DNA of 64,000 bases from Microbacterium sp. CH12i (GTDB lineage Bacteria > Actinomycetota > Actinomycetes > Actinomycetales > Microbacteriaceae), in the NCBI RefSeq assembly GCF_000685355.1, contig NZ_JHET01000003.1, positions 248,001 to 312,000 on the forward strand. Direction: 5' to 3'. The position numbers were made by a program, and so were the translations under genes. Below the pieces are notes generated by a model. The model was not told the DNA's origin. It searched no databases and worked only from the letters and a program-made list of their open reading frames with translations. Positions 43,653 to 52,853 of this stretch are shown here, one piece after another; the stretch's first letter is position 1; each line of letters starts with the position of its first letter.

Positions 43653-46580
43653 GTGACCACGACCTCGGCGCCGACTCCGGCCACGCCCCACACATCGCGA
43701 AGAATCCTCACGATCTCGTTGGCGATCATCGCCGCGATCATCGCAGCCTTCTTCGTCTTCGCCTCGCTGTACACAGACTTTCTGTGGTTCGACCAGCTGA
43801 ACTTCGCGAACGTTCTCACCACGCAATGGCTTGCCGTTGCAGTGATGTTCGTCATCGGATTCCTCGGGATGGCGGTGCCGCTGTTCGTTGTGATTCAGCT
43901 GGCCTACCGACTTCGCCCGGTGTACGTGCGGCTGAGCTCGCAGCTCGATCGATACCAGGAGGTCATTGAGCCGCTGCGTCGCCTTGCCATGTGGGGTATG
44001 CCGATCTTCTTCGGCGTTTTTGCTGGCTTCGCTGCCGCAGGCAACTGGCAGACCGTGGTGCTGTGGCTCAACGGTGGCGCCACGGGCGTTGCTGACCCGG
44101 AGTTCGGTATGGACACCGGCTTCTACCTCTTCGCGATGCCGTTCTACTCGATTCTGCTCGCGTTCGTCTCGGCCGTCATTCTGCTGTCGCTGATCGTGAC
44201 CGCCCTGGTGTCGTACCTGTACGGCTCGGTGCGCATCGGTCAGGGTGAGCTTCGTATCTCGAAGCCGGCTCGCATCCAGCTGGCAGTCCTCGCCGGCCTC
44301 TACCTGCTCGTGCAGGCCGCCAGCCTGTGGCTTGACCGCTACAAAACACTTGTCGCTGAGGAAGACCGCATCACCGGCGCCGCGTACACCGGCGTCAATG
44401 CCGTCATCCCCGGCATGGCAATCCTCGCGATTCTCGCCGCTCTCGTCGCAATCCTCTTCTTCGTCACCGCAATCATCGGCCGCTGGCGCTTCCCCCTGAT
44501 TGCAACCGCCCTGCTGATCGTGGCGTCCCTTGTCGTCGGCCTCGGCTACCCGTGGGTCGTCGACACGTTCCAGGTGGCTCCGAACCAGAACAGCTACCAG
44601 GCGAAGTACTACCAGCGAAACATCGACGGCACCAAAGAGGCCTACAACATCGCTGATCTTGAGGTCACGCCGTTCAAGGCCGTCACCGACGCCGCAGCCG
44701 GTCAGCTTCGTGCGGATGCCGAGACCACGGCGTCGATCCGCATCCTCGACCCGAGCATCATCGGCCCGACGGTTCAGCAGCTTGAGCAGTTCCGTAACTA
44801 CTACCAGTTCCAAGACACGCTCGACGTCGACCGCTACCAGATCGATGGCGCAAGCCAAGACACCGTGGTTGCGGTCCGCGAGCTTGATGTCGACCGTCTC
44901 GGCGACAGCAACAACTGGAACAACCGCACCGCGGTGTACACGCACGGCTACGGGCTCGTGGTCGCGGCAGGAAACCAGCGCACCAGCGAGGGCGAGCCGG
45001 TGTTCCTCGAGCGCGGCATCCCGTCGTCGGGCTTCCTGACCGATGGCGAGAACTTCGAGCCGAGGGTGTACTTCGGCGAGGACTCGCCGCTGTACTCCAT
45101 CGTCGGCGGGCCGAAGGGCACCGACCCGGTCGAGATCGACTACCCGCGCGGCAAGGACGGCTCCACCGAGACGAAGACGACCTTCGTCGGCGACGGAGGG
45201 CCGAAGATCGGCAACACGTTCGAGAAGCTTCTGTTCGCGTTGAAGTTCCAGGAGGCAGAGATCATGTTCTCCGACCTGGTCAACTCTGACTCGCAGATCC
45301 TCTACGACCGCGACCCGATTTCCCGAGTGGAGAAGGTCGCTCCGTACCTCGAGCTCGACAGCGACCCGTACCCGAGCGTCGTGGACGGACGCATTGTCTG
45401 GATCGTGGATGGTTACACGACCAGTTCGACGTACCCGTACTCGACGAGCGTGAGCCTGTCCGACGCAATTGCCGACTCGAACACGGCAGCGCCGAGCTTC
45501 GCGATCGACGACATCAACTACATCCGCAACTCGGTGAAGGCCACGGTTGACGCCTACGACGGCTCAGTGACGCTGTACGCGTGGGATGACACCGACCCGA
45601 TCCTCAAGGCATGGCAGAACGTCTACCCGTCGACGGTCGAGCCGATCAGCAAGATGTCAGCCGATCTGGTGAGCCACGTGCGCTACCCGACCGACATGTT
45701 CAAGGTGCAGCGCAAGATTCTCGGTGTGTATCACGTTGACACGGCAGGATCCTTCGCACAGCAGGACAACCGTTGGCAGACGCCGAACGATCCTCGTAAC
45801 GACACCCAGCTGCAGCCGCCGTACTACCTGTCGATGCAGATGCCCGGCCAGGATTCACCGCGCTTCTCGATGTTCTCGACGTTCATTCCCGCGTCTGCGC
45901 AGGGAACGACCAGTCGTAACGTACTGATGGGGTATCTCGCGGTCGATTCGGATGCCGGTTCCACAGCGGGCCAGAAGGCCGAGGGTTACGGCCAGCTGAG
46001 ACTTCTTGAGATCGACGCGGACACGACTGTGCCCGGCCCGGGTCAGGTGCAGAACACGTTCGACTCTGACACGACGATCGCAGACAAACTCAACGTGCTG
46101 ACCCTTGGAAAATCTGAGGTGAAGTACGGCAACCTACTGACGCTGCCTGTCGGTGGTGGCCTGCTTTATGTGCAGCCTGTCTACGTGCAGTCGTCTGAGG
46201 GCACCCAGCTTCCGCTGCTGCAGAAGGTGCTGGTCACGTTCGGTGACAGCGTCGCCTTCGAAGACACGCTGACCGAGGCGCTCGATGTGATCTTCGGCGG
46301 AGACGCTGGGGCCGGCGGTGGCGATGAAGCGGTTCAGCCCACCGATCCCGCTGAGGGCGCGACTACGCCGCCCGCTGATGGTGGGACGACTCCTGGCGCC
46401 ACAGATCCGGGTACCTCAACCGACGCGCGTGCAACTGCGCTCGCGTCGGCACAGAAGGCACTGGCAGATCGGGATGCCGCACTCAAGTCGGGCGACCTCA
46501 CAGCATTCGCCGAGGCCGACGGTCGACTTACGGATGCGGTCACCCAGTTGCTTGCACTGGAAGCCGAAGCTGCGAAGTAG
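43653..46580 (+). CDS. UPF0182 family membrane protein
   Basis: 975 aa, the large UPF0182 family (Rv3193c-like). About seven membrane helices occupy residues 20-320 (for example ISLAIIAAIIAAFFVFASLY and FVLITALL-like segments), followed by a 550-residue extracytoplasmic region with NSYQAKYYQRNIDGTKEAYN, DPIFKAW-like DPILKAWQNVYPS and LRYPTDMFKVQ-type motifs. The last 90 residues are a Pro/Thr/Asp-rich linker and an alanine-rich coiled coil. Function unknown. The reading frame is intact over nearly 3 kb, the longest undamaged gene in the window. Confidence 0.9.
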   Translation: MTTTSAPTPATPHTSRRILTISLAIIAAIIAAFFVFASLYTDFLWFDQLNFANVLTTQWLAVAVMFVIGFLGMAVPLFVVIQLAYRLRPVYVRLSSQLDRYQEVIEPLRRLAMWGMPIFFGVFAGFAAAGNWQTVVLWLNGGATGVADPEFGMDTGFYLFAMPFYSILLAFVSAVILLSLIVTALVSYLYGSVRIGQGELRISKPARIQLAVLAGLYLLVQAASLWLDRYKTLVAEEDRITGAAYTGVNAVIPGMAILAILAALVAILFFVTAIIGRWRFPLIATALLIVASLVVGLGYPWVVDTFQVAPNQNSYQAKYYQRNIDGTKEAYNIADLEVTPFKAVTDAAAGQLRADAETTASIRILDPSIIGPTVQQLEQFRNYYQFQDTLDVDRYQIDGASQDTVVAVRELDVDRLGDSNNWNNRTAVYTHGYGLVVAAGNQRTSEGEPVFLERGIPSSGFLTDGENFEPRVYFGEDSPLYSIVGGPKGTDPVEIDYPRGKDGSTETKTTFVGDGGPKIGNTFEKLLFALKFQEAEIMFSDLVNSDSQILYDRDPISRVEKVAPYLELDSDPYPSVVDGRIVWIVDGYTTSSTYPYSTSVSLSDAIADSNTAAPSFAIDDINYIRNSVKATVDAYDGSVTLYAWDDTDPILKAWQNVYPSTVEPISKMSADLVSHVRYPTDMFKVQRKILGVYHVDTAGSFAQQDNRWQTPNDPRNDTQLQPPYYLSMQMPGQDSPRFSMFSTFIPASAQGTTSRNVLMGYLAVDSDAGSTAGQKAEGYGQLRLLEIDADTTVPGPGQVQNTFDSDTTIADKLNVLTLGKSEVKYGNLLTLPVGGGLLYVQPVYVQSSEGTQLPLLQKVLVTFGDSVAFEDTLTEALDVIFGGDAGAGGGDEAVQPTDPAEGATTPPADGGTTPGATDPGTSTDARATALASAQKALADRDAALKSGDLTAFAEADGRLTDAVTQLLALEAEAAK

Positions 46581-46591
46581 CCTCAGCTTTG

Positions 46592-46633
46592 AAACGTGAA
46601 TGGGCGCCCCCGCGGGGGCGCCCATTCACGTTT
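46592..46633. terminator. Bidirectional terminator, perfect 21-bp palindrome
   Basis: AAACGTGAATGGGCGCCCCCG is followed directly by its full reverse complement, between the convergent UPF0182 and PIG-L genes. Flanking A and T bases suit both directions. Confidence 0.9.
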
Positions 46634-46642
46634 GTTTCCCGA

Positions 46643-47707
46643 TCACTGGAAGAGTTCGGTCTCCGTCAGCAGGTACTCGCGCGCCAGGGAAGGGCCGAAC
46701 ATGTGAAGGCCGAGGCATTTAGCGCGAGTGTCGCAGAACGACACCGGATCCTGTTGGGCGTAAACCATGAAAGCGTCGATCTTGATGTCAAGGTCGGGGG
46801 AGAAGACGTTTTCTGGCTTGTGGGCGGTGTCATAGCCAACCGCATACAAGACGGCCGCCGGATCAAAGCCCATGCCCTGCCACGCACTGCGCACGATGCT
46901 GCCGGTCGTTGAGTGGTCGCTGTGATCATGTCCTGACCATCCCGATTCGCCGGGCACCAGCGTGATCAGGGTGTTGGTGCCGTAAGCGGTGATGAGTTCC
47001 TGGATCGTGGCGGTGAGTGATGCCAGGGTGACGGATCCGCCGGTGTCGATCTGCGTCATCTCTGAGATCGAGCCGTTGTATAGCTTCGCGAGGGACTGCC
47101 ATCCGGTTGCGGGAAATCCGCTGGAATTGAGGTTTCCGTCGGGAAGTCGCAGCAGTGTCACGGTCAGGTTGGGGTTGTCCTCGGGAGAGAGCTCGGTGAC
47201 GTGCACGCCGGTGAGAAGAGTGAGATCTCGGGCGGTCCAGTTCGCGCCTTGCCCTCCGCGCATCACGTTGTAGGCCCGGAAGATACCCGTCTCGCGACCC
47301 TTTGCATAACTCAGGCCCCGGCCAGAATCGCCGGCCGTGAGGTAGACAGTGTGCACGCAGTCGCCCTGTGCCAACGCTTGAATGATCGCGGGATTTGCGA
47401 ACAGAAGATCATCGTCATAGTGCGCGACGAAGACCGTCGTCGCGTGTGTCTCGCAGCTCGTTAGCGCAGGAGAGGCGGGTGGCGGGGATGGCGGGGGAGC
47501 GGTGGGAGTGAGCGAGAGCGTCGGTACCGGCTTGGTCGTCGCAGTGGGTGTGGGCGACGGGGTGTCGGCGAAAGCGAAGGGCAGGACTCCTGCGGACGCG
47601 GCGATGCCGATCCCAACGCCGGCAAGGGCGACGACGACCACGATGCTGACCAGCCACCAGACGGTTCTGCGTACCCGCTTTCGACGTAGCCTGCTCCGCG
47701 TCGTCAC
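46643..47707 (-). CDS. Membrane-anchored PIG-L family deacetylase
   Basis: 354 aa. A basic N-terminus and one membrane helix (VWWLVSIVVVVALAGVGIGI) are followed by a Pro/Thr/Ser linker and a PIG-L/LmbE domain that would face the outside. The first metal motif reads AHYDDDLLF in place of the usual AHPDDE; the second, HDHSDHSTTG, is normal. Members remove N-acetyl groups from GlcNAc-type sugars using zinc. An exported form suggests a cell-wall or polysaccharide substrate. The GTG start at 47707 has GAGGGGACGAG upstream. Confidence 0.82.
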   Translation of the reverse strand: MTTRSRLRRKRVRRTVWWLVSIVVVVALAGVGIGIAASAGVLPFAFADTPSPTPTATTKPVPTLSLTPTAPPPSPPPASPALTSCETHATTVFVAHYDDDLLFANPAIIQALAQGDCVHTVYLTAGDSGRGLSYAKGRETGIFRAYNVMRGGQGANWTARDLTLLTGVHVTELSPEDNPNLTVTLLRLPDGNLNSSGFPATGWQSLAKLYNGSISEMTQIDTGGSVTLASLTATIQELITAYGTNTLITLVPGESGWSGHDHSDHSTTGSIVRSAWQGMGFDPAAVLYAVGYDTAHKPENVFSPDLDIKIDAFMVYAQQDPVSFCDTRAKCLGLHMFGPSLAREYLLTETELFQ

Positions 47708-47785
47708 TTCTCGTCCCCTCGTAGCTGTCGGCAGTGTGTGCCGCAGCTGCTCTGGAAGTCAGACTAGTGGATGCCTCGAAACGAA

Positions 47786-47825
47786 AAAGACCCCCTGATC
47801 AGATTTCCCTGATCAGGGGGTCTTT
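47786..47825 (-). terminator. Terminator of the tRNA-fMet gene
   Basis: A perfect 17-bp stem (AAAGACCCCCTGATCAG) with a 6-nt loop lies 17 bp past the tRNA 3' end; on the minus strand it is followed by TTTTTCG. Confidence 0.9.
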
Positions 47826-47841
47826 CTGTGTCGCATTCTCG

Positions 47842-47915
47842 TTGCGGGGACAGGATTTGAACCTGCGACCTCCGGGTTATGAGCCCGGCGAGCTACCGAA
47901 CTGCTCCACCCCGCG
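47842..47915 (-). tRNA. Initiator tRNA-fMet (anticodon CAT)
   Basis: 74 nt without CCA. The acceptor stem CGCGGGG/CCCCGCA leaves the C1:A72 mismatch typical of bacterial initiators, and the anticodon stem ends in three G:C pairs (CCGGG-CTCATAA-CCCGG), the second initiator hallmark. T-loop TTCAAAT and D-loop AGTTCGGTA are normal. CCA is not encoded. Confidence 0.97.
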
Positions 47916-47921
47916 GCACGA

Positions 47922-47927
47922 TTTATA
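47922..47927 (-). promoter_or_regulatory. -10 box of tRNA-fMet (TATAAA)
   Basis: TATAAA is followed by 6 nt and then the first base of the tRNA at 47915, so transcription may start at or near tRNA position 1. A TAGGCT overlaps it at 47926-47931. Confidence 0.5.
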
Positions 47928-47984
47928 GCCTAGCACGGGATTTGAGGCCCGTCACATCGAGGCCGAATGAGCGAAGATGGACAG

Positions 47985-48788
47985 ATGCCTGAATCGTCTG
48001 CAACGACCGTCGCCGTCTGCCAATTCAGCCCGACCTCTTCGCGCGCTGACAACCGCGCACGCATCGCCGAACTGACGGCGGAGGCTGCGGGCCGGGGCGC
48101 ACGTCTGGTGGTGTTCCCGGAGTACTCGAGTTACTTCGTCGATCCGATGGATGCCACGTTCGCTGCGAACTCCGAGACGCTCGACGGTGAGTTCGTGCAG
48201 GCGCTGCGGGAGGCGGCATCCGCTCACGGCGTCACGATCATCGCAGGACTCGTTGAAGACGCGGGGGAGCGCGTACGCAACACGCTCGTCGCGGTGGATG
48301 CCACGGGCCTGCGAGCCACGTATCGCAAGCAGCATCTCTACGACGCGTTCGGGCAGACCGAGTCCGACTGGATAGAGGCGGGCGCGCTTGACACTCCACA
48401 GACACTCAATATCGACGGCCTGCGCATCGCGATGATGACCTGCTACGACTTGCGCTTTCCCGAGGTCGCCCGCACTCTTGTAGACGCCGGTGCCGATGTC
48501 ATCGTCGTGCCGGCCGAGTGGGTGCGCGGTGCGCTCAAGGAGCACCACTGGACGACGCTGCTTGCCGCACGTGCGATCGAGAACACGGTCTATGTGGTCG
48601 CCGCCGACCACCCCACCCCGATCGGAGTGGGCCACTCGCAGATCATCGACCCGCAGGGCGTGGTGATCGCCGGTGTCGGGACAGCAGCCGGTATTGCAAT
48701 GGCGCAACTGTCGAAGGATGCCCTCACGCGCGTCCGCGAACTGAATCCCGTGCTGCGGCTGCGCCGCTACGCGGTCGTTCCGCGCTGA
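47985..48788 (+). CDS. Carbon-nitrogen hydrolase (nitrilase superfamily)
   Basis: About 267 aa. The catalytic triad is visible as VVFPEYSS (Glu), TYRKQHLYDAF (Lys) and MMTCYDLRFPEV (Cys). Members are amidases such as omega-amidase or N-carbamoyl hydrolases; the substrate is not set by sequence. I prefer ATG 47985 because GAAGAT precedes it by 6 nt, as at other promoters here; ATG 47967 would add six residues. It converges with the aminotransferase gene after a 19-bp gap. Confidence 0.85.
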   Translation: MPESSATTVAVCQFSPTSSRADNRARIAELTAEAAGRGARLVVFPEYSSYFVDPMDATFAANSETLDGEFVQALREAASAHGVTIIAGLVEDAGERVRNTLVAVDATGLRATYRKQHLYDAFGQTESDWIEAGALDTPQTLNIDGLRIAMMTCYDLRFPEVARTLVDAGADVIVVPAEWVRGALKEHHWTTLLAARAIENTVYVVAADHPTPIGVGHSQIIDPQGVVIAGVGTAAGIAMAQLSKDALTRVRELNPVLRLRRYAVVPR

Positions 48789-48807
48789 GTCTGACTCACC
48801 GGGATCC

Positions 48808-50008
48808 TCAGAACTCGGCCGCAGCCAACCGTCGTGAGGCCTCTTCGAGCACGTCTACGCGCTTGCACGCAGCGAACCGCACGAGTCCGGCGTAGTCGCC
48901 TGGTGCTCGGGGCTGACGAACGCGCTCAGCGGGATCGCGGCGACTCCGGCAACCTCCGGCAGCGCTCGGCAGAAGGCCGAGGCGTCCGCCCCGCCGAGGG
49001 CGGTGGCGTCGGCGACGGTGAAGTAGCCGCCCTGCGGCGCGATCACATCGAACCCGGCGGCATTGAGCCCTGCGCCAAGAATGTCGTGCTTGCGAGCGAG
49101 GGTCGCCGCGGCATCCGTGAAGAAAGAATCCGGCATCCGCAGCCCCACGGCGATCGCCGGCTGAAAGGCCGAGCCGTTGACGTACGTGAGGTACTGCTTC
49201 ACGGTGAGGACCGCGGTGATGAGGTCGGCAGGACCGTGGATCCAGCCGATCTTCCAACCGGTCGTCGAGAACGTTTTGCCGGCCGACGAGATCGTCAGCG
49301 TGCGTTCGGCGGCGCCCGGCAGCGTCGCGATCGGAACATGCGGCTGAGTGAACGTGAGGTGTTCGTACACCTCGTCCGTGACGATGATCGCGTCGTGCTC
49401 GTGCGCGAGCCGGACGAGCACTGCTTGCACCTCTGGTGTGAAGACCACACCGGTCGGGTTGTGCGGGTCGTTCACGAGGATGATGCGGGTGCGATCGGTG
49501 ACGGATGCCGCGAGCACCTCAAGATCAGGCTGAAAACCTGGGCGGCGCAGCGGGACGGTGCGAAGGCGCGCACCCGCCAGCGCCACCGCAGCCGCATACG
49601 AGTCGTAGTAGGGCTCGAAGACGACGACCTCGTCGTCGGGGGAGTCAATAAGTGCCAGTAGCGTCGCGGTCAGCGCTTCGGTTGCTCCGGCGGTCACGAT
49701 CACCTCGGTGGCCGGGTCGACATCGAGACCGTAAAACCTCTGCTGGTGCTCGCTGATCGCCAGGAGCAGGTCAGGCACCCCGCGCCCTGGCGGGTACTGA
49801 TTCATGCCTTGCGAAATCGCTTCGCGAGCCGCCTCGAGCACTTCGATGGGACCATCCTCATCGGGGAAACCCTGACCGAGGTTGATCGCTCCAGTTCTTA
49901 TCGCAGCCGCAGACATCTCTGCGAAGATGGTGGGCGCGACAGCGCCGTCGGCAGACAGGAGGCCGGCTCCAGCCGCGGTGCGCCGCCAGCGCCGGGAATA
50001 GCACTCAT
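48808..50008 (-). CDS. Fold-type I aminotransferase, kynurenine/methionine type (two frameshifts as given)
   Basis: About 400 aa after repair. Motifs: GAINLGQGFPDEDGP, PPGRGVPDLLLAI, VTAGATEALTATLLAL, NDPHNPTGVVF, TDEVYEHLTF and SSAGKTFSTTGWKIGW with the PLP lysine. Two single-base losses disturb the ends: near 49,990 (MSAIPGA joined to WRRTAAGAG) and at 48899-48900 (SPEHQ joined to GDYAGLVRFAACKRVDVLEEA). A TAGCCT box 7 nt before ATG 50008 supports the first repair. Likely substrates are glutamine, methionine or kynurenine with 2-oxo acids; undecided. Confidence 0.82.
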
Positions 50009-50015
50009 GCAAACC

Positions 50016-50021
50016 AGGCTA
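50016..50021 (-). promoter_or_regulatory. -10 box of the aminotransferase (TAGCCT), leaderless geometry
   Basis: TAGCCT is followed by GGTTTGC and ATG at 50008. Confidence 0.55.
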
Positions 50022-50106
50022 AGGCCATAGCAGACACTCACCTTCACCATATTGAACGCACAGCTACGACGGGCACTCTGAAGGAACGTTGTTGAAGGAG
50101 CGGACC

Positions 50107-51529
50107 ATGAACGAAGACAACATCCCCAACGGGTCGACCTCGCCCGAGCAGCCTGCACCGCAGCGCCCGCTGGCGCCGGCCACGACATGCCTGCGTCGTT
50201 CGCGTCGCATGCTGCCAGCCCACTCACCCCCGCGGCGCCGAGCGGTCAGCCGCAGCACCCGCCGTACGTGCCTCAGGGCGCGGCATTCGGCGTGACGCCA
50301 GCTCCGATCGAGACGAAGACCAAAGAGAAGAAGCCGTTTGGGGCCGGTAAGGTCGCAGCCCTCATCGTCGCCGCCTCGCTCGTTGGTGGCGCCGCCGGTC
50401 TCGGCACCAGCTACCTCGGCAACACCCTCTGGGCGCAGCCACCAGCTCCACAGCCTCGGGTCCTGAGGCCATCACGGTCAACAACCCAGGCTCGGTCAAT
50501 GAGACGACGGCTATCGCTACGGCGGTACTTCCTTCGGTCGTCACGATCGAAGTTGCGGGCGACACCGAGTCCGGCAGCGGATCGGGCGTCGTCCTCAGCA
50601 AGGACGGCTACGTCCTCACCAACACGCATGTCGTCACGCTGGGCGGTGCCGCAGCGGATCCGAAGATCCGGGTCACGTCGTCTGACGGCCACATCTACGA
50701 CGCCACCATCGTCGGCACCGACCCGATCTACGACCTTGCAGTCATCAAGCTCGATGGTGCAAAAGATTTGACGCCGATTGACTTCGCAGATTCGTCCAAG
50801 CTCAACGTCGGTTCCACGGCGGTGGCTGTGGGGGCCCCGCTGGGGCTGTCGAACTCGGTGACCACAGGCATCGTCAGTGCGCTGAACCGCAGTATCCAGA
50901 TTGCCTCCTCTGCGCTACCGGATTCGTCGGCACAGGACGCTCCTCCGCAGGATCAGAGCACACCTGGCCAGGAGAGCAGCCCGTTCCAGTTCGACCTCCC
51001 GGGAACGCAGACGCAGAGCGCAACGAAGTCGATCTCGATCGCGGTGATCCAGACGGATGCTGCGATCAACCCCGGAAACTCGGGTGGCGCACTGGTAGAC
51101 AGCGAGGGCAAGCTCATCGGTATCAACGTCGCCATCGCGACGGCGGGTAGTACGGGCGAGTCCGGGTCGATTGGCGTGGGTTTCGCCATTCCGTCGAACA
51201 TCGCCGAGCGCGTCTCGAAGGAGATCATCGCCGACGGTACGGCCACCCATGGTCTTCTCGGCGCATCCGTGCAGGATGCCTCGAGCGTGGCCGGCGCTCA
51301 GGTATCTGGCGCGTACATCGCTGAGGCAACCGCAGGCGGCGGTGCCGAGAAGGCGGGCCTCAAGAACGGCGATGTCGTTACCGAGTTCAACGGCGCGCCG
51401 ATCTCGAGTGCGAGCGACCTCACCGCGCAGGTGCGTGCGGCCGCGGCCGGCAGCGACGCAAAGCTGACGTATGTTCGCGATGGCAAGTCTCAGAGCGTTG
51501 ATGTGACGCTCGGTGAGCTCAGCCTCTGA
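50107..51529 (+). CDS. HtrA/DegP-like trypsin-fold protease with PDZ domain (two frameshifts as given)
   Basis: About 474 aa after repair. A Pro-rich cytosolic N-terminus precedes one membrane helix (VAALIVAASLVGGAAGLGTSYLG), then a trypsin-like domain with the triad His in VLTNTHVV, Asp in PIYDLAVIKLDG and Ser in NPGNSGGALVD, and a C-terminal PDZ domain (GGGAEKAGLKNGDVVTEFNG). The frame breaks at 50180-50181 (PLAPA joined to HDMPASFA) and at about 50,445 (WAQPPAP joined to TASGPEAITV); both need one extra base. The start ATG 50107 has AAGGAG upstream. This is the actinobacterial PepD/HtrA family, acting on misfolded exported proteins. Confidence 0.87.
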
Positions 51530-51569
51530 TCAGCCGATTCTGCTCGATCTGAAGCATCGGATTCTCAGA

Positions 51570-51612
51570 GAAGGACGCCACCCCGCGATAGGCTCGCGGG
51601 GTGGCGTCCTTC
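51570..51612 (+). terminator. Terminator hairpin overlapping the next gene's promoter and start
   Basis: A perfect 19-bp stem (51570-51588 with 51594-51612) lies 40 bp after the htrA-like stop. The loop TAGGC is five of the six bases of the next gene's -10 box, and the GTG start at 51601 is inside the 3' arm. Confidence 0.8.
51589..51594 (+). promoter_or_regulatory. -10 box of the first CDP-glycerol transferase-like gene (TAGGCT)
   Basis: TAGGCT is followed by CGCGGG and GTG at 51601. It lies in the loop of the upstream terminator stem. Confidence 0.6.
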
Positions 51613-52853
51613 TCGTTCGGCTCCGGCAATGCGGCCAAGTTACTGCGCATTCCGTTGTATGCCGTCGGGCGCATAGGTACCCTTCTCCTGCCGCGCGGGC
51701 AGCGATGGGTATTCGGCTGCGGCGCCGGGATCGGCGATGGCGCACTCGCACTCTGGCGCGTCGCGACCCGCGAGGGGCATGACGCCGTCTGGCTCACGTC
51801 ATCGGACCGCGAGCGAGCGGATGCTGCGGCGCTCGGCATCCCCACAATCGTGAAGTCATCACTGCGAGGCTGGTGGGCGACTGCGCGCGCGGGAGTGCTG
51901 GTTGTCACCCACGGGCTCGGAGACGTCAACCGCTACGCGGTCTCTGACGGCTTCGTCGTGCAGCTGTGGCACGGGATTCCCCTCAAGCGGATCGGCCTTG
52001 ACTCGCCGGCAACCACCCAGGTGCCGAACGTGCCGGGTGCCGCCGCGTTGCGACGTATCGTCGGACTGCTGTACCGAGGCGCCGCGCAGCGCATTCGCGT
52101 GCTGCCGGCGGCATCGGATCGCTCACGTGGACGGCTGGAGTCAGCCTTCGCCCTCGGCGACGCACGCGTCGTCGTGACCGGCGAGCCTCGCGCAGACGTG
52201 CTGTCGAGCGGTACCAGCGAAGGGCGGCGGCAGGCAGCATCCGCTCTGCTGACTGACATCGTCGGCGCGCTGCCTGAGGGCGCCCGCACGCTGTTGTACG
52301 CGCCTACCTGGCGTGACGGTGCGGCGGATCCCTCGGTGCCGACGGCATCCGAATGGGTGCGTCTGATCGCACTGCTCGAATCGCACAACACCGTGCTGCT
52401 CGTGCGCTCGCACCCGCTGGGCGCCGGCGAATATCAACCACCGCTGCGAAGCAGACGAGTGCGGATGCTGGGATCCGACGTCCTTGCGGACGTCACACCG
52501 GCGCTCCCGGCGATCGACGCGCTGATCACTGACTACTCGTCGCTGGCCTACGACGTCGGGCTGCTGGCCATGCCGGTGCTCTATCTCGCCGCCGATGCCG
52601 AGGAATACGCTCGACGCGCGGCTTTTACGGCCGATACGAGGATGTCGCTGGCGATGATGTCGCAGCGGACTGGACGGCGCTTCTCGATCAGCTCGAGTCG
52701 ACGCTCACCGACGAGCGCGTGTTCACCGATCGGGCCGTGCGTTCCAGTACGCTCAGCGCACAGATGCATGCATATCGGGATGGGCAGAACACCCGCCGTG
52801 TGTACCAAGTAATCCGCGCGCGGGGGATCCTCGCGCCGAAGGGAGCACGATGA
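51601..52853 (+). CDS. CDP-glycerol glycerophosphotransferase family protein 1 (one frameshift as given)
   Basis: About 417 aa after repair, TagB/TagF-like GT-B fold that would transfer glycerol-phosphate or a similar alditol-phosphate to a wall polymer. Motifs are VVQLWHGIPLKRIG (catalytic His), TLLYAPTWRDG, VLLVRSHPL and IDALITDYSSLAYD. The frame breaks near 52,618: given YARRAAFTAD, repaired YARRxGFYGRYEDVAGDD, then ending ARGILAPKGAR. Its stop overlaps the next ATG by 4 nt. The membrane anchor is weak; peripheral membrane association is typical. Confidence 0.8.

Noticed and set aside
43515..44945. Leftward 476-codon open frame opposite UPF0182
   Set aside because: Mirror of membrane-helix codons; no ribosome site or homologous motif.
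47734..47928. Small rightward open frame over the tRNA-fMet
   Set aside because: It covers a terminator and a perfect tRNA on the other strand; no coding signal.
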